Origin: Hyphomicrobiales bacterium
GTDB lineage: Bacteria; Pseudomonadota; Alphaproteobacteria; Rhizobiales; Beijerinckiaceae
Direction of reading: 5' to 3'
Assembly (NCBI GenBank): GCA_003164915.1
Contig: PLRT01000146.1
Location: forward strand, 1 to 36,198
Length of the DNA: 36,198 nucleotides
Of the stretch, positions 1 through 10,052 are shown piece by piece. Every line of letters begins with the position of its first letter. Position 1 is the stretch's first letter. Under the pieces are notes generated by a model. That model did not search any database. It was given only the letters and a program-made list of their open reading frames with translations, and was not told the DNA's origin. The position numbers were made by a program, and so were the translations under genes.

Positions 1-205
1 ACCAGGCGAGCCGCATCTCGCCGGCGAGCGGCTCGCTTACGCGCGCGGCCACGGCGCTCGCCTCATGGGCGAAGGCGGCGAGCGCGTGCAAATGCGGCCG
101 CAACCGCTGCGGCGCGAACAGGGCGGCAAGCCACAAGTCGCGGGCGTTCTCGCGCGCAATCCACCCGCAATGGACATAGGCCTCGGCGAGCGGATCGGGG
201 CTCAT
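1..205 (-). CDS. Squalene/phytoene synthase-like protein, N-terminal fragment (cut by window edge)
   Basis: Reading leftwards from the ATG at 205, the first 68 codons give a protein starting MSPDPLAEAYVHCGW, with a segment LAALFAPQRLRPHLHALAAF and then SEPLAGEMRLAW at the edge. The pattern of a short N-terminus, 'FAP..RP.L.AL.AF.HE' and 'EPLAGE.RL.W' is typical of the alphaproteobacterial squalene/phytoene synthase family member found downstream of secF. The start codon overlaps the TGA of the upstream Mth938-like gene (ATGA), so the two are translationally coupled. The prenyl-diphosphate binding motifs would lie beyond the window, so activity cannot be judged. Some family members are assembly factors (NDUFAF6-like) rather than terpenoid enzymes, and that is an alternative here. 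This ORF is not in the supplied track because it has no stop in the window. Confidence 0.75.
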   Translation of the reverse strand, partial: MSPDPLAEAYVHCGWIARENARDLWLAALFAPQRLRPHLHALAAFAHEASAVAARVSEPLAGEMRLAW

Positions 206-588
206 GCGACCGCGATCAGCAGCGCGGCGACCCGCCGCCCCTCTTCGACCAGGACGTTGTAGATGCGCGTCGCCGGGCCGGTCGCCATCGTCTCGAAGCG
301 CACGCCCAACGCGCGCAGGCGCGCGCCCGGCGCGTCCGGCAATCGCGCTGGCGCGGCGCCGGCGCCGACGAAAAGCAGCTCGACCGCGCCGGGCGTCGCC
401 TCAAGTTCGGCGATCAGCGGCGCCAGCGCTTCGTCGCCGACCTCGGCGATGGTCGTCGCCGCGACTGCGGAGACGCCGCGCGGCGTCGCCAGGATCGAGC
501 CGACATGGCTCATGCCGGCGAAGCGGAAGCCGCCGCCCCCGTAGGACTCGATCGCGTGGCGGCCGGGAACGAACGGAAGCGTCGCCAT
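202..588 (-). CDS. Mth938-like domain protein (NDUFAF3-related family)
   Basis: This is a 128-aa soluble protein with no signal peptide or membrane segment. The sequence has the small Mth938-like alpha/beta fold pattern: an N-terminal 'I.SYG.GGFRFAG..H.GS.L', a central 'LELLFVGAG' type strand (here VELLFVGAGA) and a C-terminal 'G...E.M.T..A.R.YN.L..EGR.VAALLI' block. In mitochondria the family includes NDUFAF3, a complex I assembly factor; the bacterial role is not settled. It lies 45 nt downstream of secF on the same strand and overlaps the next gene by ATGA, the usual alphaproteobacterial order. The family call is firm and the function is open. Confidence 0.85.
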   Translation of the reverse strand: MATLPFVPGRHAIESYGGGGFRFAGMSHVGSILATPRGVSAVAATTIAEVGDEALAPLIAELEATPGAVELLFVGAGAAPARLPDAPGARLRALGVRFETMATGPATRIYNVLVEEGRRVAALLIAVA

Positions 589-633
589 GGCGTCAGACCC
601 TCGCCCGACGCGCCCGTGGAGGCAAGCGCGCGC

Positions 634-1596
634 TCAGACCTGCGCCTTGGCGGGTTGCTGCGGCTCGGTCTCCCCCTCGGCTTCGGCGCCCTTGTCGAAC
701 GCATCGGCGCGCACGCCGAGGTAGATCAGCATCGGCGAGCAGATGAAGATCGACGAATAGGTGGCGACGAAAATGCCCCAGATCATCGCCGCCGAGAACG
801 AGCGGATGACGTGGCCGCCAAGGAAAAACAGCGCGAGCAGAGCGAGGAACACCGTCGTCGCGGTCATGATCGTGCGCGGCAACACCGCGTTGACCGACAT
901 GTCTACGATCTCTGCGGTCGACAGCCGCTTGTACTTGCGCATCACCTCGCGGATGCGGTCGAGCACGATGACCGTCTCGTTGAGCGAGTAGCCGACGACG
1001 GTGAGAATCGCCGCGATCGAAGTCTGGTTGAACTCGAGTTGGGTGACCGAGAAAAAGCCGACCGTCAGCAGCAGATCGTGCATTGTGCCGATGATTGCGC
1101 CGACCGCGAACTGCCATTCGAAACGGAACCACAAGTACGCGAGCACCGCCAGGATCGCCACGACGACGCCGAGCGTGCCGCTTTGCACCAACTCGCCCGA
1201 TACGCGCGGCCCGACGGTCGCCACGCTGCGGAACTCGTAGGTGTCGCCAAAGGTCTGGCGCAGCTTGTTGATCGCCGTCTGCTCGCCCTGCGCCCCTCCC
1301 GACTGCACGTCGAGGCGCAGAGTGACGTCGGATTCCGCGCCGACGCGCTGCGCTTCGACCGGCCCGAGGTCGAGGCCTTCGGCCTTAGCGCGCAGGCTCG
1401 CCAAATCGGCGACTCCGCTCTTGGCGCGCAATTCGACCTGGGTGCCGCCGCGGAAATCGATGCCGAAATTCATGCCGACGGTGAAGAACATCGTCACCGC
1501 GATGATCGAGAGCACCGCCGAGAGCGGGTAGCTCACGCGGCGCAGCCGCATGAATCCGAACTTGGTGTTTTCCGGCGCGAGGCGAAGCAGTTTCAT
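634..1596 (-). CDS. secF: Protein translocase subunit SecF
   Basis: This 320-aa protein has the normal length for SecF. SecF pairs with SecD in the inner membrane and uses the proton-motive force to help preproteins leave the SecYEG channel on the periplasmic side. The first TM is followed by the periplasmic hallmark FGIDFRGGTQVEL, and the 'GVRVSGEL'-type segment appears as TVGPRVSGELVQSGT. The membrane half carries 'VGYSLNETVIVLDRIRE' and the closing 'SVNAVLPRTIMTATT' block, both family signatures. A GGGAG Shine-Dalgarno lies about 9 nt before the ATG. The gene follows secD by 21 nt and is clearly in one operon with secD and yajC. Confidence 0.97.
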   Translation of the reverse strand: MKLLRLAPENTKFGFMRLRRVSYPLSAVLSIIAVTMFFTVGMNFGIDFRGGTQVELRAKSGVADLASLRAKAEGLDLGPVEAQRVGAESDVTLRLDVQSGGAQGEQTAINKLRQTFGDTYEFRSVATVGPRVSGELVQSGTLGVVVAILAVLAYLWFRFEWQFAVGAIIGTMHDLLLTVGFFSVTQLEFNQTSIAAILTVVGYSLNETVIVLDRIREVMRKYKRLSTAEIVDMSVNAVLPRTIMTATTVFLALLALFFLGGHVIRSFSAAMIWGIFVATYSSIFICSPMLIYLGVRADAFDKGAEAEGETEPQQPAKAQV

Positions 1597-1617
1597 CGCT
1601 TGGGCTCCCTGCGCGCT

Positions 1618-3207
1618 TCAGATCGGCAGCTTGACGGCGCGGGTCCGCCGGTACCACAGCGCGATCATCATGCGCGTCATCGTCACTGCGGTGATGATCG
1701 AGGTGAGGATGCCGAGGCCAAGCGACACCGCGAAGCCGCGCACCGCGCCCGAACCGAAGAGATAGAGGATCAGGGCGGCGACGAACATCGTCACGTTGGA
1801 GTCGACGATGGTGGCGAAAGCGCGCCGGAAGCCGGCGTCGAGCGCCGAGACGACCGAACGGCCGAGATGCGATTCTTCGCGAATACGCTCGTAGATCAGC
1901 ACGTTGGAATCGACCGCCATGCCGATGGTGAAGACGATGCCGGCGATGCCGGGCAAGGTCAACGTCGCGCCGAGCAGCGCCATCGAACCGAAGATGAACA
2001 GGATATGGACGCCGAGCGCGAGATCGGCGAAGATTCCGAACACCCCGTAGGTCGTCAGCATGTAGACGAAGACCAGCGCGCCGCCGACCAACGCCGCACG
2101 CTTGCCGGCGTCGATCGAATCCTGGCCGAGGCCCGGACCGACCGTGCGCTCCTCGACGACGGTCAGTTTGGCCGGCAACGCGCCCGAGCGCAGCAGCACG
2201 GCGAGGTTGTCGGCTTGCTCGACGGTGAAATTGCCGGTGATCTGACCGCTGCCGCCGGTGATGGCGCCAAGGATGCGCGGCGCCGAGATCACCTTCCCGT
2301 CGAGAATGATGGCGAACAGCTTACCGACATTCTCCGATGTCACCAGACCGAATCGCTGTCCGCCGCGCAGGTTGAAGCGGAAGGTGACGTCAGGCTCGCC
2401 GGTGCGCGAGTCGAAGCTCGGCTGGGCGTCGGTCAGATCGGCGCCGTCGACCATGATCCGCTTTTGCACTGTGATCGTGCCGCCCTGCACCTGCGGCAGC
2501 GTCTCGGTCTCGCTCGGCGGGTCGCCGGGATCGGCGACGAGCTGGAAGGTCAGCTTGGCGGTCGCGCCGAGCAGGTCCTTGACCTTGGTGGTGTCCTGCA
2601 AGCCCGGCACTTCGACGACGATGCGATCGAGCCCCTGCTGCTCGACCACCGTCTCCTTGGTGCCGGCGGCGTTGAGGCGACGGTTGAGCACTTCGATCGA
2701 CTGCGTTACGGCCTGACGGATCTTTTCCGTCGTCGCCGCCTCGGTGAGCAGCAACTGGACTGCGCCGTCGCCGTTGTCGGATATGTCGAGCGTGTGGCCG
2801 GTCGCGCCGGTCAACGCGCCGCCGACGCGCTGGTTGAGCGAACCCAGGAGCTCGAGCGCGTGCGCCCGTTCGGCCGGATCGGCGATGCGCACCAACACGC
2901 CGCGCGGCAGTTCGGAAATGCCGCCGCTGAGCGGAATCTTGCCGTCGCGCATCTTCTGCCGCACGTCGTCGCGCAGCTGGTCGACCTGGGTCTTGACCAC
3001 CGAGGCGCTGTCGACCTCCATCAGCAGATGCGCGCCGCCCTGCAGGTCGAGCCCGAGCACGATCTGGCGGAAGGGAATGAAGCCCGGCAGGCGACGGTCG
3101 ATCGCATCGACGGTCGCGGCGGGCAGAAAGCTGGGAACGATCATCAGCGCGGCGAAAAACACCAGCGCCAGGATGGAGGCGACCTTCCAGGGAGCGAGAC
3201 GAAGCAT
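1618..3207 (-). CDS. secD: Protein translocase subunit SecD
   Basis: This 529-aa protein is within the usual range for alphaproteobacterial SecD. A single N-terminal TM is followed by the signature VLGLDLQGGAHLLMEVD, then the large periplasmic region containing RLNAAGTKETVVEQQG and DRIVVEVPGLQD. The membrane half includes PGIAGIVFTIGMAVDSNVLI, whose Asp is the residue implicated in proton conduction in the SecD/F (RND-like) family, and GFRRAFATIVDSNVTM. It acts with SecF in post-translocational pulling of exported proteins. Start at ATG 3207 is supported by GAGGAAA about 9 nt upstream. It lies between yajC and secF on the same strand. Confidence 0.97.
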   Translation of the reverse strand: MLRLAPWKVASILALVFFAALMIVPSFLPAATVDAIDRRLPGFIPFRQIVLGLDLQGGAHLLMEVDSASVVKTQVDQLRDDVRQKMRDGKIPLSGGISELPRGVLVRIADPAERAHALELLGSLNQRVGGALTGATGHTLDISDNGDGAVQLLLTEAATTEKIRQAVTQSIEVLNRRLNAAGTKETVVEQQGLDRIVVEVPGLQDTTKVKDLLGATAKLTFQLVADPGDPPSETETLPQVQGGTITVQKRIMVDGADLTDAQPSFDSRTGEPDVTFRFNLRGGQRFGLVTSENVGKLFAIILDGKVISAPRILGAITGGSGQITGNFTVEQADNLAVLLRSGALPAKLTVVEERTVGPGLGQDSIDAGKRAALVGGALVFVYMLTTYGVFGIFADLALGVHILFIFGSMALLGATLTLPGIAGIVFTIGMAVDSNVLIYERIREESHLGRSVVSALDAGFRRAFATIVDSNVTMFVAALILYLFGSGAVRGFAVSLGLGILTSIITAVTMTRMMIALWYRRTRAVKLPI

Positions 3208-3240
3208 AGGATCAGGTTTCCTCGGCGCTTCTGGCGCGCG

Positions 3241-3630
3241 TCAGGCGTCCTTCTTGGCCGGCGCGTCCTTGGCCGACTCAATCTTGGCCGGCTCGCTCTT
3301 GACCGGCTCGCCTTTCGCCCGCACGTCGGCGATGCCGGAGCGCGCGAGGCGCACCCGAACGTTGGGCGCGATCTCGAGTTCGACCTCGTTCTCGTCGGTC
3401 GACTTGGTGACCTTGCCGATCAGGCCGCCGCTGGTGACGACGACGTCGCCGCGGCGCGCGCCCTGCACCAGCGCCTTCTGGTCCTTGGCGCGCCGCTGCT
3501 GCGGGCGGAGGATCAGGAAATACATGATGGCGAAGATCGCAATGAACGGCGCGAACTGCACCAGCATGTCGGTCGAACTCGCGGAAGCCGCGCCGCCCGC
3601 AGCTTGGGCGAAGGCTGACGTCGTGAACAA
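3241..3630 (-). CDS. yajC: Preprotein translocase subunit YajC
   Basis: This 129-aa protein has one membrane helix (about residues 24-41) followed directly by the YajC hallmark FLILRPQQRR, then a cytoplasmic domain with GDVVVTSGGLIGKV. YajC associates with SecDF in the inner membrane. The start appears to be a TTG codon: it gives the N-terminus MFTTSAFAQAAGGA, as expected for alphaproteobacterial homologues, and a CGGAG motif lies upstream. The C-terminus has a Lys/Ala/Glu/Pro repeat-like tail (EPVKSEPAKIESAKDAPAKK), probably disordered. It is the first gene of the secDF operon, with a promoter candidate at 3694-3721. Confidence 0.93.
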   Translation of the reverse strand: MFTTSAFAQAAGGAASASSTDMLVQFAPFIAIFAIMYFLILRPQQRRAKDQKALVQGARRGDVVVTSGGLIGKVTKSTDENEVELEIAPNVRVRLARSGIADVRAKGEPVKSEPAKIESAKDAPAKKDA

Positions 3631-3693
3631 AGGCGAAAACTCCGGGACGCGGCGCAGGGCCGCGCCTCAACGAGGGGTTGAAAAGGCGGGGCA

Positions 3694-3721
3694 TATATAA
3701 CCGCCGGGGCGGCGAAAGCAA
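3694..3721 (-). promoter_or_regulatory. Putative sigma70 promoter of the yajC-secD-secF operon
   Basis: On the minus strand TTGCTT (-35, 3721-3716) is followed after 16 nt by TATATA (-10, 3699-3694). This is the only AT-rich island in the GC-rich yajC/ABC-F divergent region. It would place transcription start about 55-60 nt before the yajC start. The AT tract could also serve the divergent plus-strand gene, for which I see no convincing -35. It is based on consensus matching by eye only. Confidence 0.5.
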
Positions 3722-3818
3722 TGCGCGGGCCCAAACCGCCCCCCGTCTCCCCCGAGGTGCGGCGGGGCCTGGCCGGTCGCCTCTTGCCAGCGGCGGCGGC
3801 GCAAGGGAAAAGCCGGCC

Positions 3819-5678
<1,860 letters not shown>

Positions 5679-5962
5679 ACGCTGCGGGGCGATTTCCAAC
5701 GGCCGACGGCTTTGCTCGCGCCTCGTCCCGCCCATTGCCGCCGGTCGCGCCGATCCGGCGCGCTCGACAGGCGCGCAGCGCCCCACATTCCGCAGATCAC
5801 ACGGAAGCATCAACGACTTACGCCGGCCGCGGCAGATTGTCCCAGGCGAGGCAAACGTGGGTCGTGGGCCGACTCCCTGATTTACAACGCGCGCTCCCGC
5901 TCACTAAAGGTTAGACCTAAAGCCGGCGCGAAGGCCGGCTTTTGCACGTGGAGGGGTCAAAA
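5679..5962 (+). promoter_or_regulatory. Leader/promoter region of the amino acid ABC operon
   Basis: This 284-nt gap has no gene on either strand that I can support. Going right it holds a possible seven-codon ORF (GTG at 5857 to TGA at 5880, preceded by GGCGAGG) and a weak promoter candidate (TTTACA at 5881-5886, 18 nt, TAAAGG at 5905-5910). These are followed by the 9-bp hairpin annotated separately and a strong GGAGGGG Shine-Dalgarno at 5950-5956, 6 nt before the ATG at 5963. The mini-ORF contains one Arg codon only, so classical amino-acid attenuation is not obvious. Confidence 0.35.
5919..5942 (+). terminator. Perfect 9-bp hairpin followed by T-run in the leader of the ABC importer operon
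   Basis: AAAGCCGGC (5919-5927), loop GCGAAG, then GCCGGCTTT (5934-5942) form a perfect stem ending in TTTT. It looks like an intrinsic terminator but ends only 7 nt before the Shine-Dalgarno of the binding-protein gene. It could end upstream transcription from the ABC-F gene, act as an attenuator, or stabilise the 5' end of the importer mRNA. The A-tract/T-tract symmetry means it would work as a hairpin on either strand. Confidence 0.6.
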
Positions 5963-6808
5963 ATGACAAGTCGTAGCGTTTTCGGGGCGGCGTTAGCCTG
6001 CTCCCTGCTGGTCCTGGCCGGCGCGGCGAGCGCCAAGGACTGGAAGACGGTGGTCATCGGCATGGAGGGCGCCTACGAGCCCTACAACCTGACCGATCCA
6101 AGCGGCAAGATCGTCGGCTTCGAGCCGGACGTCGCGATGGACGTCTGCGCGCGCATGAAGGTCGAGTGCAAGATCATCGCCCAGGACTGGGACGGCATGA
6201 TCCCGGGCCTCGAGGCGGGCAAGTTCGACGTGATCATGGACGGCATGTCGATCACGGACGACCGCAAGAAGCAGATCGACTTCAGCGTTCCCTACGCCGA
6301 CGTCCCAGCGGCCCTCGCGACCGCCAAGACGAGCCCGCTCGCCAAGCTCGCCGGCGCGGGCAAGCTGATCAACTTCGACAAGGACAAAGCGGCCGGCGCC
6401 GCCACGATCAAGGCGCTGCGGGAGGCGATGAAGGGCAAGACGATTGGCGTGCAGGTGTCGACGACGCACGCGACGTTCGCCGGCGATCACCTCAAAGATG
6501 TCGCGACGATCAAGGAATACAAGACCACCGACGAGCGCGACCTCGACCTGAAGTCGGGGCGCATCGACGCGGTGCTCGACGACCAGACCGAGATCGTGGC
6601 GATGCTCGCCAAGGACGACGCGAAGGACTTCACCCAGTTCGGCCCGATGCTGACTGGCGGCGACTTCGGCGTCGGCGTCGGCATGGGCCTGCGCAAGACC
6701 GACGCGGACCTCACGGCGAAGTTCGACAAGGCGATCAAGGCGGCCTTTGCCGACGGCTCGATCAAGAAGTACTCTCTGAAGTGGTTCAAGATCGACACGA
6801 CGCCCTGA
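5963..6808 (+). CDS. Amino acid ABC transporter substrate-binding protein (opine/basic amino acid type)
   Basis: This 281-aa periplasmic binding protein has a clear Sec signal peptide, cut after GAASA (residue 24), and a mature start KDWKTVVIG. It shows the family-3 solute-binding pattern: GAYEPYNLTDPSGKIVGFEPD, AQDWDGMIPGLEAGKFDVI and MSITDDRKKQIDFSVPY. The Arg at about 101 is the residue that usually binds the ligand alpha-carboxylate. The insertion before GVQVSTTHA and the end GGDFGVGVGMGLRK resemble the nopaline/octopine and Lys-Arg-Orn binders (NocT/OccT/ArgT group), but the exact ligand cannot be read. The track start (TTG 5942) lies inside the hairpin; ATG 5963 has a GGAGGGG site. It is the first gene of a four-gene importer operon. 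Confidence 0.93.
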   Translation: MTSRSVFGAALACSLLVLAGAASAKDWKTVVIGMEGAYEPYNLTDPSGKIVGFEPDVAMDVCARMKVECKIIAQDWDGMIPGLEAGKFDVIMDGMSITDDRKKQIDFSVPYADVPAALATAKTSPLAKLAGAGKLINFDKDKAAGAATIKALREAMKGKTIGVQVSTTHATFAGDHLKDVATIKEYKTTDERDLDLKSGRIDAVLDDQTEIVAMLAKDDAKDFTQFGPMLTGGDFGVGVGMGLRKTDADLTAKFDKAIKAAFADGSIKKYSLKWFKIDTTP

Positions 6809-6827
6809 TTGAGGAAGTAAGCGGCCT

Positions 6828-7544
6828 GTGACCTGGACGACCGCGCTTGGCTTTGGCGAACGAGGCTGGGGCCCGGCGCTTCTCTACGGCGCCGTGATGA
6901 CTCTGTTCGTCTCGATCGCGGGTCTCGCGATCGGGGCGGCGCTCGGCTCTCTGGTCGCCTGGGCCAAGCTCTCCGGCGTCCGCGTCGCCGGCGCGATCGG
7001 CGAAGGTTACGCCGCGCTGTTCCGCGGGCTGCCGGAGCTGCTGGTCGTCTATTTCGTTTACTTCGGCAGCTCGGCGGCGCTGACTGGCCTCTACCACCTG
7101 CTCGGCGGCGAGGGCTTTCTCGGCGTGCCCGGCCTCGCGGCCGGCGCGCTCGCCGTAGGGGTGATTTCCGGTTCCTACCAGGCCGAGGTGTTCCGCGGCG
7201 CGTATCTCGCCATCGCCAAGGGCGAACTCGAGGCGGCGCGGGCGGTCGGCATGGGACCCTGGCTGATGTTCACCCGCATCATCGGCCCGCAGGTGCTGCG
7301 CTTCGCCCTGCCCGGACTCGGCAACCTTTGGCAGGTCGCCCTGAAGGATTCGTCGCTGATCTCGGTCACCGGCCTCGCCGAATTGATGCGCACCAGCCAG
7401 GTCGCGGCCGGCTCGACCCACCAGCCTTTCACTTTCTACGTCGCCGGCGGCGTGCTCTATCTCGCGCTCACCTCGATATCCGACCGCGTGTTTGAATCCG
7501 CCGAAGCGCGCGCGACGCGCGGCATGCGGCGCGAAGCGCACTGA
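6828..7544 (+). CDS. Amino acid ABC transporter permease (HisQ/OccQ type)
   Basis: This 238-aa inner-membrane permease starts at GTG 6828, preceded by TTGAGGAAG. It has about five hydrophobic helices and the EAA loop GELEAARAVGMGPWLMFTRI, which contacts the ATPase. It begins 19 nt after the binding-protein gene and ends 2 nt before the second permease. With the other permease it should form the heterodimeric channel of a polar amino acid importer. The segment RGLPELLVVYFVYFG is typical of the HisQ/ArtQ/OccQ group. Confidence 0.93.
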   Translation: MTWTTALGFGERGWGPALLYGAVMTLFVSIAGLAIGAALGSLVAWAKLSGVRVAGAIGEGYAALFRGLPELLVVYFVYFGSSAALTGLYHLLGGEGFLGVPGLAAGALAVGVISGSYQAEVFRGAYLAIAKGELEAARAVGMGPWLMFTRIIGPQVLRFALPGLGNLWQVALKDSSLISVTGLAELMRTSQVAAGSTHQPFTFYVAGGVLYLALTSISDRVFESAEARATRGMRREAH

Positions 7545-7546
7545 CC

Positions 7547-8239
7547 ATGGACATCGCCTTCATCTGGGCCACTTTCCTGCGCCTGATCGCCGCGCTGCAG
7601 GTGACGCTGTCGGTCTGGGCGCTGTCGGTCTTCTTCGGCGCCTTCATCGCCGCGGGCGTCACTTGGATGCGCGTGGGCGGGATCAGGCCGCTCGAATGGT
7701 TCGCGCGCGCCTACATCTTTGTCTTCCGCGGCGCGCCGCTGCTGATCCAGTTGTTCATCGTCTATTACGGCCTGTCCTCGTTTCCTGCAGTGCGCGCGAG
7801 CATTTTCTGGCCGTTCCTCCGCGACGCCTTCAACTGTGCGACGCTGTCGTGCGCGCTCTGCACCGCCGCCTACCAGAGCGAAATCTTCCGCGGCGCGCTC
7901 GCCGGCGTGCCGAACGGTCAGATCGAGGCGGCGCGCGCCTGCGGCATGTCGAAATCCCTGCTGTTTCGGCGGATCATCTTCCCGATCGCGTTGCGCCAGG
8001 CGTTGCCGGCCTATTCGACCGAAGTGATCTCGATGGTCAAGGCGACGGCGCTCGTTTCGCTGGTGACGCTTTGGGACGTGATGAGCGTCGCGTTGAAGAT
8101 CCGCAACGACACGCTCGTCACCTACACGCCGCTGCTGATCGCCGGGGCGATCTACTTCGTCGTCAACTACATGATCGCCCGCGCCTTCATCTTCATCGAA
8201 CAGTGGCTGTCCCCGCACCTGCGCGCGCGGTCCGCCTGA
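7547..8239 (+). CDS. Amino acid ABC transporter permease (HisM/OccM type)
   Basis: This 230-aa permease is the partner of the preceding gene. It has the [17 protein letters not shown] segment typical of HisM/OccM proteins and the EAA loop [20 protein letters not shown]. The later stretch [20 protein letters not shown] is also characteristic of the group. It has about five membrane helices, with the N-terminus in the first helix and no cleavable signal. Start ATG 7547 follows the previous stop by 2 nt, so the two permeases are probably translationally coupled. Confidence 0.93.
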   Translation: MDIAFIWATFLRLIAALQVTLSVWALSVFFGAFIAAGVTWMRVGGIRPLEWFARAYIFVFRGAPLLIQLFIVYYGLSSFPAVRASIFWPFLRDAFNCATLSCALCTAAYQSEIFRGALAGVPNGQIEAARACGMSKSLLFRRIIFPIALRQALPAYSTEVISMVKATALVSLVTLWDVMSVALKIRNDTLVTYTPLLIAGAIYFVVNYMIARAFIFIEQWLSPHLRARSA

Positions 8240-8249
8240 GAGGAGCGCA

Positions 8250-9035
8250 ATGCCCGACACCCAAGCCGACAGCTATGCATTGACTGTCGAGGGACTGCAC
8301 AAGCGCTTCGGCTCGCTCGAGGTGCTCAAGGGCGTCTCGCTCGTCGCCCGCGAAGGCGACGTGATCTCGATTCTCGGCTCGTCGGGCTCGGGCAAGAGCA
8401 CGCTGCTGCGCTGCATCAACCTGCTCGATACGCCCGACGAAGGCGTGGTGACGGTGGCGGGCGAAACGATCCAGATGCGCAAGTTGCGCGACGGACGCTC
8501 GGTTCCCGCCGACCGTCGCCAGGTCGACCGCATCCGCTCCGAACTCGGCATGGTGTTCCAGAGCTTCAACCTGTGGTCGCATATGACGATCCTCGAGAAC
8601 CTGATCGAAGCGCCGGTCCACGTACAGAAGCGGCCGCGCGCCGAATGCGTCGAAGAGGCGCACGCGCTGCTCGCCAAAGTCGGCATCTCCGACAAGGCCA
8701 GCTTTTACCCGACCCATCTATCCGGCGGGCAGCAGCAGCGCGCGGCGATCGCCCGCGCGCTGGCGATGCGGCCGAAAGTCATGCTATTCGACGAGCCGAC
8801 TTCAGCGCTCGACCCCGAGCTGGTCGGCGAAGTCCTGCGCGTCATGCGCTCTCTCGCCGACGAGGGGCGAACGATGCTGATCGTTACCCACGAAATGAAT
8901 TTCGCTCGCGACGTCTCCGACCGCGTCATCTTCCTGCACCAGGGCCTGGTCGAGGACGAAGGGCCGCCAGCAGAGCTGTTCAGCAATTCCAAGTCGGAGC
9001 GCTTCCGCCAGTTCATCGCTACTGAACGGTCGTAG
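8250..9035 (+). CDS. Amino acid ABC transporter ATP-binding protein (HisP/OccP type)
   Basis: This 261-aa cytoplasmic ATPase of the importer has Walker [10 protein letters not shown], a Q-loop in [10 protein letters not shown], signature LSGGQQQR, Walker [15 protein letters not shown] and an H-loop in IVTHEM. The spacing and the insertion between Walker A and Q-loop ([16 protein letters not shown]) fit the HisP/OccP/NocP subgroup of polar amino acid importers. A GAGAGGAG Shine-Dalgarno lies just before the ATG. It is the last gene of the operon and faces the transglutaminase gene convergently across about 100 nt. Confidence 0.95.
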   Translation: MPDTQADSYALTVEGLHKRFGSLEVLKGVSLVAREGDVISILGSSGSGKSTLLRCINLLDTPDEGVVTVAGETIQMRKLRDGRSVPADRRQVDRIRSELGMVFQSFNLWSHMTILENLIEAPVHVQKRPRAECVEEAHALLAKVGISDKASFYPTHLSGGQQQRAAIARALAMRPKVMLFDEPTSALDPELVGEVLRVMRSLADEGRTMLIVTHEMNFARDVSDRVIFLHQGLVEDEGPPAELFSNSKSERFRQFIATERS

Positions 9036-9139
9036 CGGACATCCGTGGCGTCCTGCGCGGGGAGGCGCTGGAGAGGTCGACAGCTCGACCGGACTGGACG
9101 GACCTTCCCGCCTTCGAGCGGGGCGCAAGACGTCGGCGA

Positions 9140-9967
9140 TCAGGATGCGTCGGTTTCGATCTCGACCTGATAGTCGAGGGTCGATGTCGCAGCGCCGTAG
9201 TATCCGCCTTCGACCGGCATGGTCGCCGCCTGCGCGGGCGCAGCGCAGAGCGCGACATGTCCGTCGCCGACCGTGACGCCATGGGTCGGATCGTAGGCGC
9301 GCCAGCCGACGCCGGGCACGAAGGCTTCCGGCCAGGCATGGAGGTGGCGTCGACCGTCCGGCGTATCCGCTTGCGCCTGATAGCCGCTGACGAAGCGCGC
9401 CGGCGCGCCGAGGCTGCGGCAGGCGGCGACGAAGAGATTGGTGACGTCGCGGCAAGCGCCGTGGCCGAGCGCCAGCGTCGCCGCAGCCGGCCGCGCTGCG
9501 CCCTCGGTGCGGATGTCGTGGCGAATGTCGACGAACAACCTTTCGTTGAGACGGTCGAGAAACGCGAGCGCGTCGCCGCCGCACTGCGCTGCCAGCGTCG
9601 CCGCAAACGCGCGCACGGTTTCCTCGACGTCGTCGCGGCCGCAATAGACGGCGCTTGAACCATCCGGCACGCCCGGCCACGGCAAAGGCGGCGGCGCTGT
9701 TTTGGGTGGCGGCGGCGCGACGACCTCGAGCTCGAAGCGGCTGTCGATGACGAAACCGTCAGATTCGCCCGCGAAGGCGACCCGCGTGACGAGATTGCCG
9801 AAAGCGTCGAGCGTCTCTTCGCGCGCGACCGGCGCCGGTTCGAGCGAAAGCGCTCGCGTGAGCAGCCGACCGGCGTCCGGGCGCGGATTGAACCGAAGCA
9901 CATGAGCGGCGAGCCGCACCGGCCTGGAATAGCGATAGCGGGTCTGGTGCCGAACCGAGAAACGCAT
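9140..9967 (-). CDS. Transglutaminase-like cysteine protease family protein
   Basis: This 275-aa protein starts at ATG 9967, giving MRFSVRHQTRYRYSRPV, the usual beginning of bacterial transglutaminase-like proteins with the N-terminal beta domain. The core has the catalytic triad: Cys172 in GHGACRDVTNLFV, His210 in HLHAWPEAF and Asp226 in WRAYDPTHG. A Pro-rich linker (EVVAPPPPKTAPPPLPWP) joins the two domains. The track ORF starts 159 codons earlier because the frame happens to stay open through the neighbouring gene; that extension reads as Ser/Arg-rich shadow. No signal peptide is seen, so it is probably cytoplasmic. In many bacteria such proteins sit with alpha-E and ATP-grasp partners, which are absent here. 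Its substrate is unknown. Confidence 0.88.
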   Translation of the reverse strand: MRFSVRHQTRYRYSRPVRLAAHVLRFNPRPDAGRLLTRALSLEPAPVAREETLDAFGNLVTRVAFAGESDGFVIDSRFELEVVAPPPPKTAPPPLPWPGVPDGSSAVYCGRDDVEETVRAFAATLAAQCGGDALAFLDRLNERLFVDIRHDIRTEGAARPAAATLALGHGACRDVTNLFVAACRSLGAPARFVSGYQAQADTPDGRRHLHAWPEAFVPGVGWRAYDPTHGVTVGDGHVALCAAPAQAATMPVEGGYYGAATSTLDYQVEIETDAS

Positions 9968-10052
9968 CGATGAAGCCGATCCTGCGCCGTCGCCGGCGCC
10001 ATGTTCGAGACAAAGCAATTTTCGCGCCGCGCCCTGCGTCCGGCGCCGCTCG

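Noticed and set aside
505-3618. 1037-aa open frame on the plus strand antisense to secF-secD-yajC
   Set aside because: Composition is extreme in His, Arg, Asp and Gln with no motifs, which is the typical antisense shadow of GC3-biased coding DNA. The minus strand has unmistakable Sec genes.
9075-9090. GGTCGA-CAGC-TCGACC hairpin after the ABC ATPase as a terminator
   Set aside because: The stem is only 6 bp with no T-run, and several such short palindromes are expected in GC-rich DNA. I cannot support a call.
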